A DNA stretch of 64,000 nt from positions 94,113 through 158,112 of the forward strand of contig JAPPIK010000021.1 of NCBI GenBank assembly GCA_028820655.1. The letters are read 5' to 3'. Below the pieces are notes generated by a model. That model worked only from the letters and a program-made list of their open reading frames with translations. It had not been told where the DNA came from and did no database searches. Both the position numbers and the translations under genes were made by a program. The stretch is from Candidatus Poribacteria bacterium (GTDB lineage: Bacteria > Poribacteria > WGA-4E > JAJDTR01). This document shows positions 45,636 to 54,393 of the stretch, piece by piece. The stretch's first letter is position 1; each line of letters begins with the position of its first letter.

Positions 45636-47141
45636 ATGGAACGTCATAAGAAAAATTGGATAGTCAAAACATTAGATGAGGTATGTCAGTTCCAGAATGG
45701 ATTTTCCTTCAAAAACAAGGACTATCGGAATGAATCTGTTGACGGTTATGTCGTGTTTCGCATGGGGAACATCAATCGTGGGGGAGGATTGAAAAGGGAT
45801 ACGTCAACCGTCCGCATTAGTAAGGACCAATCAACGAAACTTAAGCGCTACATTCTCAACAAAAACGATATTGTAATGTGTATGACCGATATGAAGTCAA
45901 GCATGGATCTCTTGGGACATACCGCTGTGGTTGACAGGGACAATTACTACGTTTTAAATCAGCGAGTTGGTAGAATAACGGTGAGTAGAGAGGATGTGCT
46001 CCATTATCGTTATCTTTTCTATTATACGAACAGTGAAACATATCTTCTGCACTTGCGACGTATGGCGCACAGTGGAGTTCAGGTCAATTTGTCAACTAAG
46101 GCAATTAAAGAATCCCCAATCTTTCTTCCTCCGCTCCCAACTCAACGCAAAATCGCCTCAATCCTCGGCAACTACGACGACCTCATTGAAAACAACACCC
46201 GCCGCATCAAAATCCTTGAGGAGATGGCGGCTACCATCTACCGCGAATGGTTTGTCGAATTCCGATTTCCCGAGCATGAGAATGTGAAGATGGTGGAGTC
46301 GGAGTTGGGGTTGATTCCGCAGGGGTGGGAGGTAAAGTGTTTTGGCGACGTTTCTTTAAACTTCGATCGTCTGCGGAAGCCACTATCAGGACAGGTTAGA
46401 TCGACGATGCAAGGCGAATATCCATATTACGGCGCTGCTAGCATATTGGACCATGTCAACGATTACTTGTTTGATGGCAGGTATTTACTGATTGGAGAAG
46501 ATGGTAGTGTTATTACTAAGGATGGAAGACCTGTATTACAGCTAGTAGCTGGAAAATTTTGGGCAAATAATCATACTCATGTCGTTCAAGGTAAGTCCCC
46601 AATTTCGACGAATTTTCTTTACCTGCTCATGTCCAACGTAACGATTTCGAGTTACGTTACAGGCACCGCACAGCCAAAGATTAACCAAGAGAATCTGAAT
46701 AGGATTCCGGTGGTTTCACCTCCACGAAGTCTACTAGAAAGATTCGACCAAATAGTAAACCCTATTTACGATGACATTGTTATTTTGGATCGCAAGAATA
46801 TAAACCTCCGCAATACCCGCGACATGTTGCTGCCCAAACTCATCTCTGGCGAGATTGACGTATCTGGGTTTGTTATAAACGTTGACGGAATACAACCGAG
46901 AATGGGCGGAACGCACATCCCGCATCCATTGACACAGTGGCTGCACAGTGACGAGAAAATCCTCTCTGGGAAGCCCGTGATTAAGGGAACACGCTTAGCT
47001 GTCGAGTTCATCATCGAATTGTTGGAAAATCATTGGAGTGAAGAAGACATACGTGGAAATTATCCTAACATTACACGCGAAGATATTGACGCATGTCGTG
47101 CTTATCAACGGAAGGTACTGGATGCGCCTGTTAGCGGATGA
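45636..47141 (+). CDS. hsdS: Type I R-M specificity subunit HsdS fused to a C-terminal DUF433 domain
   Basis: 501 aa from ATG 45636 (GTG 45633 also in frame). Two target-recognition domains are separated by the conserved helical region PLPTQRKIASILGNYDDLIE and end with LRNTRDMLLPKLISGEIDVS, the usual HsdS terminus. The frame then continues without a stop into about 75 residues: HPLTQWLHSDEKILSGKPVI, then KGTRLAVEFIIELLENHWSE and YPNITREDIDACRAYQRK. These are the DUF433 (antitoxin) features. An internal ATG at 46902 could make the DUF433 part alone. It overlaps the DUF5615 gene by 20 bp. Confidence 0.9.
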   Translation: MERHKKNWIVKTLDEVCQFQNGFSFKNKDYRNESVDGYVVFRMGNINRGGGLKRDTSTVRISKDQSTKLKRYILNKNDIVMCMTDMKSSMDLLGHTAVVDRDNYYVLNQRVGRITVSREDVLHYRYLFYYTNSETYLLHLRRMAHSGVQVNLSTKAIKESPIFLPPLPTQRKIASILGNYDDLIENNTRRIKILEEMAATIYREWFVEFRFPEHENVKMVESELGLIPQGWEVKCFGDVSLNFDRLRKPLSGQVRSTMQGEYPYYGAASILDHVNDYLFDGRYLLIGEDGSVITKDGRPVLQLVAGKFWANNHTHVVQGKSPISTNFLYLLMSNVTISSYVTGTAQPKINQENLNRIPVVSPPRSLLERFDQIVNPIYDDIVILDRKNINLRNTRDMLLPKLISGEIDVSGFVINVDGIQPRMGGTHIPHPLTQWLHSDEKILSGKPVIKGTRLAVEFIIELLENHWSEEDIRGNYPNITREDIDACRAYQRKVLDAPVSG

Positions 47142-47484
47142 AAACTTTCCTCGCGTTACGGTGAGACTACTTCGTTCATGCGGACATGACCTTATGTGGA
47201 TACACGAGATAACACCCGGTATCAACGATGTATTGGTATTGGCGCGCGCCACGACCGAGAAGCGTACCCTTATCACATTCGACAAGGATTTTGGCGACTT
47301 GGTCTTCCGTCAAAAATTTAAAGCACCAGCGGGGATAATTTTGGTTCGCATTTCATCAACCCCGACATCGGTTGTCAGCCGAATAGCAGTAACTGCATTG
47401 GACAGTCGGATTGATTGGACAGGACATTTCTGGGTTGTTCGCGGCGAAAATGACATTAGGATGAGGTGCCTGCCAAATTCATGA
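47122..47484 (+). CDS. DUF5615 family PIN-like toxin
   Basis: 120 aa from ATG 47122, within the end of hsdS-DUF433, with AAGG 6 nt upstream. The N-terminus MRLLADENFPRVTVRLLRS carries the first acidic site, TLITFDKDFGDLVFR the second, and FWVVRGENDIRMR ends it. DUF5615 proteins are PIN-domain-like nucleases that pair with DUF433 antitoxins, and here the only DUF433 directly upstream is on HsdS. The 20-bp overlap implies coupled translation. Confidence 0.88.
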   Translation: MRLLADENFPRVTVRLLRSCGHDLMWIHEITPGINDVLVLARATTEKRTLITFDKDFGDLVFRQKFKAPAGIILVRISSTPTSVVSRIAVTALDSRIDWTGHFWVVRGENDIRMRCLPNS

Positions 47485-47594
47485 GCCTTCACGCTCAAAA
47501 GCAAAACTTAGTGTGACAGTAAAATCCACCTGATAAAATGAAGTACGCGTGAAGACGTGTTCGTCAACGGGGCGTTTCCGACCGACTGTCAAAC

Positions 47595-47623
47595 TTGCTT
47601 TGCAGGATTTCGGATGTTATGCT
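47595..47623 (+). promoter_or_regulatory. Probable promoter of the AAA ATPase/DUF4276 pair
   Basis: TTGCTT (47595-47600), 17-nt spacer, TATGCT (47618-47623), 50 nt before the ATG at 47674. It lies in the 189-bp gap after the DUF5615 gene, so the ATPase pair can be expressed separately from the R-M genes. Confidence 0.5.
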
Positions 47624-47673
47624 AAGATGGTCAGTTCCAATAACCGAATAATCACAAGGAACGGTGAAAAACT

Positions 47674-48870
47674 ATGGCGGACGCGAGCGCATTCCTAGAA
47701 AAGGTCCATATCAGAAACTACCTAAGCCTGCAGGATGTAGAACTTCCACTTAAGCCTTTGACCGTGCTCGTCGGGCCCAATGCAAGTGGGAAATCCAATG
47801 TTTTGAAAGCTTTGCGCCTTCTCAAGACGATGATGACCCGTGAAGAACTGCCCTCAGATGAATTCGTCCGAGATTCCCTTTGGGCAGGTGAAGCAAGCCA
47901 AATTACCTTCCAATTACGAGCTGAGGTGAAAGAAATCCAAGCTGTATACGGATTGGACCTAAAGGCAGAAACTGACAATCTTAATGTTACGGAGGGATTG
48001 TCCGTTGACGGTGTCGAAGTTATATCGATTCAAAGCGGTGAAGGCGTCGTTACGGATGAAGACGGCAAAAACGGAACCAATTACAAGTCCAAGAAACTCG
48101 CTCTGAAGTCTGCCGGGGACTATGGAAACTAGCCCATTACCAGTGCCTTAACCGCGTTCATCAAGACGTGGGAGTTTTATGACTTTCAACCAGACTTGAT
48201 ACGAGGCAATCTCTCAGGATTTCCGTTTGTTATAGTAGAGAATGTTTTATCGGACAAATCCAAGGCCTCACGCGAATCTCCTAAGCTGGACGATGATGGT
48301 TCAAGATTATCGGAAGTACTGGCATACTGGCACGAGAACCACAGGGGGCGTTTCGACAGAATTAGCGAATCCCTCGAAACTTCCACCGGCTTAAAAATCC
48401 AATCACGCCCGATTGACGGCGATAACAAACTCTGTCTTTTGGAAGGGTACAAGAAGCCGATACCTCTGAAGCGAGCGTCTGATGGTACATTGCGTCTAGT
48501 TGCATATTACATCTTGCTTAATGAACCTGAATTGCCGCCCCTCATTGCCATTGAAGAACCCGAGCGAAATCTGCACCCCGGTGCTCTGGCGGAGATTACA
48601 AACGCCCTTGAGCAACTTGCCGAACGCACCCAAGTCATAATCACAACTCACAGTTCCCAACTCCTGGATGCATTTAATCCTCAGAACCTGTCAAACTCGC
48701 CCGGCGTTTTGTTGTTACGCAACCCTCTTGGGCACGGCACAGAAGTCACCAACCTTGAGGACATTCGCGGCAAACGAGAAGCACTGGATGGTTGGATTAC
48801 CGATTTCGGAATCGGAAGTGCGATTTTCCATAGTCAGCTCTTACCTGGCCCAGTTGAGGAATCTGAATGA
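47674..48870 (+). pseudogene. AAA family ATPase (OLD/SMC-like) interrupted by an in-frame TAG
   Basis: Residues 1-152 start FLEKVHIRNYLSLQDVELPL with the Walker A motif VGPNASGKSNVLKAL. A TAG at 48130-48132 ends the frame. The same frame then continues directly as PITSALTAFIKTWEFYDFQP and on to the ABC-type signature region (LKRASDGTLRLVAYYILL), Walker B (LIAIEEPERNLHPGAL) and the switch histidine (ITTHSSQLLDAF). One nonsense change therefore splits an otherwise intact ATPase of about 398 aa. TAG ends normal genes here (for example hsdM), so it is a stop. A TTG at 48196 could restart the C-terminal part. Confidence 0.85.
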
Positions 48871-49580
48871 CGACCATAAGAATCTGGGCTGTGGAATCGG
48901 ACTACGATGCCAAAGCCGTTGAGCGTTTGGCAACCAAGTTGGCTGAGCATCTACAACTCCGCAATTTATCGATCCAAGTATCCGGCAAGCAGGCTTTGGC
49001 GCACCGCCAGTTGGATAAGGCGACACGCAACTACCTCAAAGAAGCGGCCTGCGTCATTTTTGTCATTGACCAAGACAGCCCGATGTTTCTCCATCAACGT
49101 CGACAGCAGCCGAATTCTCTAATCAATCAGGTTGAACAGCTTGTCAACGACAGTAGTCTTGATGGTCGAGTATTTCTGGTGTTCGCTATCCAGGAACTTG
49201 AGGCGTGGCTACTGATTGATTGTCTTGGAATATTCTGTTATTTCGCTAGCCAACGAGGACGGTATAGGAATAATTGCCGAGATCGTGTTTCCGAAAATAA
49301 GGACTTTGCACGAATGATTGACAGCGAGCAGAAAGGCGACACCGAAAAGATTGTAGAGCCGGAAAGTGGTGGCAAGGGGGCCAAAGAATACTTGGAAAGA
49401 TTCTCCGAACGGATTCTGCTCAAACTCAATCCGAACAGGCGGCGCAAAAACGTCGAGAACGAACGGTATCGTGAGGCCATGTCACCCATGATGGCAGAGC
49501 ATGTTGTTATTGATAGAGAAACGCTAAAGTGGAACAATTCCCTCAGATATTTCGGAGAAGTGCTTGCCCATTTCAAGTAA
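48867..49580 (+). CDS. DUF4276-like protein, TOPRIM-type partner of the AAA ATPase
   Basis: 237 aa; its ATG overlaps the ATPase stop (ATGA), so translation is coupled. An early acidic VESDYDAKAVERLATKL, then VIFVIDQDSPMF (D-x-D) and FLVFAIQELEAWLLIDCLG, match DUF4276, a TOPRIM-like fold often encoded next to AAA ATPases in defence loci. ATPase-TOPRIM pairs, such as PARIS (AriA/AriB) or OLD systems, sense phage factors and cut RNA or DNA. This pair may be a relative, but with the ATPase broken it may be inactive. Confidence 0.78.
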   Translation: MTTIRIWAVESDYDAKAVERLATKLAEHLQLRNLSIQVSGKQALAHRQLDKATRNYLKEAACVIFVIDQDSPMFLHQRRQQPNSLINQVEQLVNDSSLDGRVFLVFAIQELEAWLLIDCLGIFCYFASQRGRYRNNCRDRVSENKDFARMIDSEQKGDTEKIVEPESGGKGAKEYLERFSERILLKLNPNRRRKNVENERYREAMSPMMAEHVVIDRETLKWNNSLRYFGEVLAHFK

Positions 49581-49621
49581 GTTGATGTTGTTCTTGCCGT
49601 GCGCTTCTTCATTTAGGAGAA

Positions 49622-49879
49622 ATGAGTACGACCAAAATATCCGAACCGATAACCCTTGAAAAACTGATGCCGCTAATCCAAAGATTATCTCAAGACGAGC
49701 GTGAACAACTGCGTCAACTTCTCGAAAGGGACTCGACAACCGGAAGGAAAAAGCGAGGAAATGTCATTCTTCATTCTCGCGATGCCGGTGCGGGTATGCC
49801 CGATGAGGAAGCGCTCAGCGAATTTAACGCCATACTAGCAGAAATAAGAAGTCGGAAAAGCGAGGATCCCAAGGAGTAA
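49622..49879 (+). CDS. Small antitoxin-like hypothetical protein
   Basis: 85 aa. A helical N-terminus (LEKLMPLIQRLSQDEREQLR), a short basic middle (TTGRKKRGNVILHSRDAG) and a second charged helix (EEALSEFNAILAEIRSRKSE). The length and composition resemble small antitoxins, but no DNA-binding motif is certain. Its stop lies 3 bp before the tandem DUF433 gene and carries AAGGAG for it, so the two form a pair. Confidence 0.6.
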   Translation: MSTTKISEPITLEKLMPLIQRLSQDEREQLRQLLERDSTTGRKKRGNVILHSRDAGAGMPDEEALSEFNAILAEIRSRKSEDPKE

Positions 49880-49882
49880 GGA

Positions 49883-50632
49883 ATGGAACTTACAGACATT
49901 TTTGAATTCATCAGTCCAAACGCGATCCGCATCAAGGGAACGCGCAGTGACATTGAGTTTGTGATTGAGGAATTCCTCTACGGCTCAAACCCAAGGAGAA
50001 TCCGGCGGCGCTACCCGCATCTGACGCCGCTTCAAATTTACGGCTCGATAACCTACTATCTACTCAACCGAGAGAAAATGGATGCCTACATTGAAGCCGG
50101 TCGCGCCGCGGTTACAGCCGTTATTGAGAAGCATCGTAGAGATCGATCGGCCTCCTCGTCGTCTGGTGGCAGTTCGCAACTCCCGAAATCCTCCACCGGC
50201 GGAAGAGAGAAGGCGGTCATTCGGGAGTCTGCTCCCGAGATGGCGCAGGTTGACACCGGGGGAAACGCCGGGACAAAAACGAAAAGCCTGCACATTCGGG
50301 ATATCTTTGAGTTTATCAGCCCGGAGGCGATCCGCATCAAGGGCACGCGCGTTGGCATTGAGATCGTGATTGAGAGATTTCTTGATGACGAAAGCCCGGA
50401 TGAAATTCGGAGGCACCATCCGCTCCTGACGCCGCTACAAATATATGGCTCGATAACTTACTATCTGCTAAACAAGGAGGTGCTTGACGCCTACTTGAAG
50501 GCTGGATGGGAGGGTGCGGAAGCCGCGTATCAGGAACAGCTTAAAAATCCGTCTCCCGGTGTAGTGCGGCTCACTAAGATTGCGGAGGAAGCCAGAGCCG
50601 CTCGGTTGAGGCTGCGCGAACTGTCGTACTAG
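49883..50632 (+). CDS. Protein with two DUF433 domains in tandem
   Basis: 249 aa with AAGGAG directly upstream. Residues about 5-65 and 140-200 repeat the same block: DIFEFISP(N/E)AIRIKGTR, then IE(F/I)VIE, then LTPLQIYGSITYYLLN. This is the DUF433 pattern, with a serine-rich linker between. The DNA of the two halves is also similar, so an internal duplication is likely. DUF433 proteins usually act as antitoxins to DUF5615 toxins; the only DUF5615 gene here (47122) already has DUF433 on HsdS. Lies 226 bp before hsdR. Confidence 0.8.
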   Translation: MELTDIFEFISPNAIRIKGTRSDIEFVIEEFLYGSNPRRIRRRYPHLTPLQIYGSITYYLLNREKMDAYIEAGRAAVTAVIEKHRRDRSASSSSGGSSQLPKSSTGGREKAVIRESAPEMAQVDTGGNAGTKTKSLHIRDIFEFISPEAIRIKGTRVGIEIVIERFLDDESPDEIRRHHPLLTPLQIYGSITYYLLNKEVLDAYLKAGWEGAEAAYQEQLKNPSPGVVRLTKIAEEARAARLRLRELSY

Positions 50633-50697
50633 GATCTTTGTCGTTCGCGTTATTTGCTTGGCCGATCTATTCGTTCGGTCAATCCCCACAAACATAT

Positions 50698-50719
50698 GGT
50701 GGGCAATGCCCACCCTACA
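50698..50719. repeat. GGTGGGCAATGCCCACCCTACA palindrome
   Basis: GGTGGGCA-TGCCCACC palindrome with a CTACA end, in the gap before hsdR. A matching inverted copy is at 57210-57232. Confidence 0.8.
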
Positions 50720-50857
50720 GAAGGATAACGCCTTGCTGGTGCCCCTTGTCAGACCATTAACTACTGCTTGTAAGGTTCGTAACGGTGGAATTCATTGCAC
50801 ATCTTGTGGCTATAGGGTTTTAGCTAGTCACTAATCACTTTCCCTTATCGATAACCG

Positions 50858-53800
50858 ATGCAAAATCCCTACAGCGAAGACCAACTTGTTGAACAACCCG
50901 CCATTGGCCTGCTCGCAGAACTCGGCTGGGAGAGGCTGGACTGTTTCGACGAATTTTCGCAGGCCGGCGGGAGCCCGCTCGGTAGGGAGACAAAATCGGA
51001 AGTCGTGCTGACATCGCGCCTGCGTCCCGCTTTGCGGCGGTTCAACCCCGGTGCCTCCGACGCCGCGGTTGACGCGGCAATCGAGGAGCTTACCCGCCCC
51101 CGCTCCGCCATGAGCCCCGCCACCGCCAATCGGGAGATTTACGAACTCCTGAAAGACGGCGTGAGGGTGACGGTAAGCGATCCGGATGGCGAAGAGGAAC
51201 TCGTCGAAGTCCTGCGCGTCATTGATTGGAGCTCCCCGTCAAACAACGATTTCTTCGCCGCATCTCAAATGTGGATTTCCGGCGAAACCTACCAGCGGCG
51301 GCCCGACCTCATCGGCTTTGTCAACGGGGTACCCCTGCTGCTGATGGAGTTCAAACGGATTGACGAACCCGTCTGCTCCGCCTACCACGACAATCTCCGC
51401 GACTACAAAGACACCATTCCCCACCTGTTCTGGTACAATGCTCTGATTATCGTTTCCAACGGCTCCGAGAGCAAATTCGGCGGGGTCACCGCCAGTTGGG
51501 AGCACTTCGCCGAGTGGAAACGCATCAGTTCCGAGGAGGAACAGGGAGCCAGTTCGTTGGAGACCATGCTCAGAGGACTGTGCGACCATGAACGGATGCT
51601 GGACCTCATCGAAAACTTCACGCTCTTCATGGAGGTGCAGGGCGGACTGATCAAGCTCATCGCCAAGAATCACCAATACTTGGGCGCGAACAACGCCATC
51701 CGAGCCTTGCGGGAGATTGAATCGAACCGGGGAAAGCTGGGTGTGTTCTGGCATACGCAGGGCTCCGGGAAAAGCGTGTCGATGATTTTCTTCGCTCAAA
51801 AGGTGTTGAGAAAGATACCGGGAAACTGGAGTTTTGTGCTCGTGACCGACCGCGTCGAGTTGGACAAGCAACTCTACAAAAACTTCGCGGATTCCAGCGG
51901 GGTTGTCATCGGGCAGGAGGTTCATGCGGAAAGTGTGGTACATCTCCGGCAACTCCTGGGGGAAGACCACCGATACATTTTCACGCTTATCCACAAGTTT
52001 CAGACAAGAGACGGTGAAAACCACCCTGTGCTCTCGGATCGCTCCGACATCATCGTCATCACGGACGAATCGCACCGAAGTCAGTACGACACCTTGGCGC
52101 TGAACATGCGTACGGCGCTGCCCAACGCGGCGTTCATCGCCTTCACCGGCACGCCGCTCATCGCCGGGGAGGAGAGAACGCGGCAGGTGTTCGGCGATTA
52201 TGTCTCGATTTACGACTTCAAGCAGTCGGTCGAGGATGGCGCGACGGTGCCGCTTTTCTACGAGAACCGCGTCCCGAAACTCCAACTTACCAACGACGAA
52301 CTCAACCGGGAATTAGAGGGCATTCTTGAGGACGCCGAACTCGACGATGCGCAGGAATCGAAGATCGAGGGTGAGTTTTCCAGAGAGTATCACCTCATCA
52401 CGCGGGAGGACCGCTTGGACGCCATCGCAGAAGACATCGTCGCTCACTTCATGGGGCGCGGCTATCGGGGAAAGGCGATGGTCATCTCCATCGACAAAGC
52501 CACCACTGTCAAGATGTACGACAAGGTGGGTGCGCATTGGAAAGCGTACATCGCAGGCCTCCGAGCGGAATGGGAGGACGCGGCGTCTCCCGATACCCGC
52601 GATCCGATTGCCGCCAAGATTCGCTACATGAAAGAGACGGACATGGCGGTTGTGGTATCTCAATCTCAGAACGAGATTGACGACCTTAAACGGCGGGATG
52701 TTGACATCGTGCCGCACAGAAGGCGTATGGTTACCGAGGATTTGGATACCAAGTTCAAAGATCCGGACGACCCGTTCCGGATCGTGTTCGTGTGCTCCAT
52801 GTGGAGCACGGGTTTTGACGTTCCGTCGTGTTCGACCATCTATCTCGACAAGCCGCAGCGCAACCACACGCTGATGCAGACAATAGCACGGGCGAATCGG
52901 GTTTTTCGCGAAAAGGTCAACGGCTTGATAGTGGATTATATCGGCGTGTTCCGCGACCTTGAAAAGGCGTTGGCAACCTACACCGGAAACGGTGATACTA
53001 ACGGAGAAAACCCTATTGTAGAAAAATCGAAGTTGGTCGAGATGTTGCGAGAAGCACTTGTGGAGATCAACGCATTTTGTCTGGGAATAGGTGTGGATCT
53101 CTTTCCAATTAACGAAGCGGAGGCGTTTGAGAGAGCCGAGTCAATTGACGATGCGGTAGACAAGATAGTAGCCAACGACGCTACGAAACGGGAATATCTC
53201 CAACTTGCCGGGAATGTCACCAAATTGTATAAAGCCATCCTGCCGGATTCGAGTGCGGGTGACTTCGCCGCAACCTGTTCGCTCGTGGATATCATCGGGA
53301 AGAAGATAAGAAAACTCGCCGCAACGGCTGACATCTCCGAGGTGATGGGGGAGGTGGAAGCCCTGCTCGATCGCTCGGTTGCGCCCGAGGGTTATGTCAT
53401 TGAAGAAACCGAACACGAGTGGGAAACCGACGAGACCATCGATTTGAGCGAGATTGACTTTGAGGCGCTGCGGGAGCGGTTCAACACGAGACGGAAAGGG
53501 ATCGAAGCGGAGAAACTCAGGGTGGCGGTAAAGAGGAAGCTGACGCAACTGGTTCAGGTCAACCGCACCCGGATGGACTTTCAGGAGAAATTCGAGGAGA
53601 TGATAGCGGAGTACAACGATGGCAAAATCAACGTCGATCTGCATTTCGAGGAGTTGATTAGGCTGGTAGAAACGCTTAACGAAGAGGAGCAACGCGCGGT
53701 TAGCGAGCATCTCAGCGAAGAGCAACTGACCCTTTTTGACCACTTGACGCGGTCCGAAGAGAACCTCACCGAGGCGGAACGAGATCAGGTGAAAGACATA

Positions 53801-54037
53801 TCGCGCACGTTGCTGGATACCCTAAATCGTGAAAAGTTGGTATTGGACTGGCGCAAGAAGCAACAGTCGCGCGCCGATGTCAAACTGACTATCAAAAAAG
53901 TCCTTGACGCATTGCCGGAATGTTACTCGGAAGAACTCTACGAACAGAAATGCGATGTCGTATATCAGCACATCTATGAATCCTATTACGGTGACGGCAA
54001 CAGTGTGTATACGATCGGCGAATCTCGTTTGATTTAA
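50858..54037 (+). CDS. hsdR: Type I restriction endonuclease subunit R
   Basis: 1059 aa. It cleaves DNA after ATP-driven translocation with HsdM and HsdS. The N-terminus EDQLVEQPAIGLLAELGWE is typical. The nuclease core has RRPDLIGFVNGVPLLLMEFK (D...ExK). The helicase motor follows: Walker A HTQGSGKSVSM, DESHRSQ (motif II) and FTGTPLIAGEERT (motif III region), later QTIARANRVFREK (motif VI). The C-terminal region with coiled coils is present to residue 1059. It appears intact although its partner genes are scattered over 13 kb. Confidence 0.96.
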   Translation: MQNPYSEDQLVEQPAIGLLAELGWERLDCFDEFSQAGGSPLGRETKSEVVLTSRLRPALRRFNPGASDAAVDAAIEELTRPRSAMSPATANREIYELLKDGVRVTVSDPDGEEELVEVLRVIDWSSPSNNDFFAASQMWISGETYQRRPDLIGFVNGVPLLLMEFKRIDEPVCSAYHDNLRDYKDTIPHLFWYNALIIVSNGSESKFGGVTASWEHFAEWKRISSEEEQGASSLETMLRGLCDHERMLDLIENFTLFMEVQGGLIKLIAKNHQYLGANNAIRALREIESNRGKLGVFWHTQGSGKSVSMIFFAQKVLRKIPGNWSFVLVTDRVELDKQLYKNFADSSGVVIGQEVHAESVVHLRQLLGEDHRYIFTLIHKFQTRDGENHPVLSDRSDIIVITDESHRSQYDTLALNMRTALPNAAFIAFTGTPLIAGEERTRQVFGDYVSIYDFKQSVEDGATVPLFYENRVPKLQLTNDELNRELEGILEDAELDDAQESKIEGEFSREYHLITREDRLDAIAEDIVAHFMGRGYRGKAMVISIDKATTVKMYDKVGAHWKAYIAGLRAEWEDAASPDTRDPIAAKIRYMKETDMAVVVSQSQNEIDDLKRRDVDIVPHRRRMVTEDLDTKFKDPDDPFRIVFVCSMWSTGFDVPSCSTIYLDKPQRNHTLMQTIARANRVFREKVNGLIVDYIGVFRDLEKALATYTGNGDTNGENPIVEKSKLVEMLREALVEINAFCLGIGVDLFPINEAEAFERAESIDDAVDKIVANDATKREYLQLAGNVTKLYKAILPDSSAGDFAATCSLVDIIGKKIRKLAATADISEVMGEVEALLDRSVAPEGYVIEETEHEWETDETIDLSEIDFEALRERFNTRRKGIEAEKLRVAVKRKLTQLVQVNRTRMDFQEKFEEMIAEYNDGKINVDLHFEELIRLVETLNEEEQRAVSEHLSEEQLTLFDHLTRSEENLTEAERDQVKDISRTLLDTLNREKLVLDWRKKQQSRADVKLTIKKVLDALPECYSEELYEQKCDVVYQHIYESYYGDGNSVYTIGESRLI

Positions 54038-54393
54038 GCAGGGCTATAGAGACTAATCTGCGATCATCAAATCGAAGTAAAATTGTCCCATTGCAGCGCC
54101 TGTAGGAGCGAGTTTTACTCGCGATCCCGGAAATCTACTTCGCGACTGGGACATACAAAGGCTGGTGCGCAGTGCACACCCTACATCTAAACCTGTGTTT
54201 CACCTCGCCGACGATCAACCCTACCGTAAATCTAACCTCTCCCGCCCTGAAGGCAAATCATCCGGATGTCCACCCAATCCGACGCTAGGCAAACTGTCAA
54301 TTGCATAACTCCGCGAGTTCAACTATAATATCGGACGAATGACGTACCGCGCCACATGAGATACCGTGATTGCCGCGTCTCGTCAAAAAATGT
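54038..54393. other. Intergenic region with two palindromic repeats
   Basis: Bases 54108-54122 form the hairpin GCGAG-TTTTA-CTCGC. Bases 54157-54185 carry AAAGGCTGGTGCGCAGTGCA, the fourth member of the GTGCGC palindrome family. No gene is seen in the 356-bp gap. Confidence 0.7.

Noticed and set aside
51239-52285. 348-codon minus-strand open frame inside hsdR
   Set aside because: Antisense shadow; the plus strand carries the HsdR nuclease and helicase motifs in this stretch.
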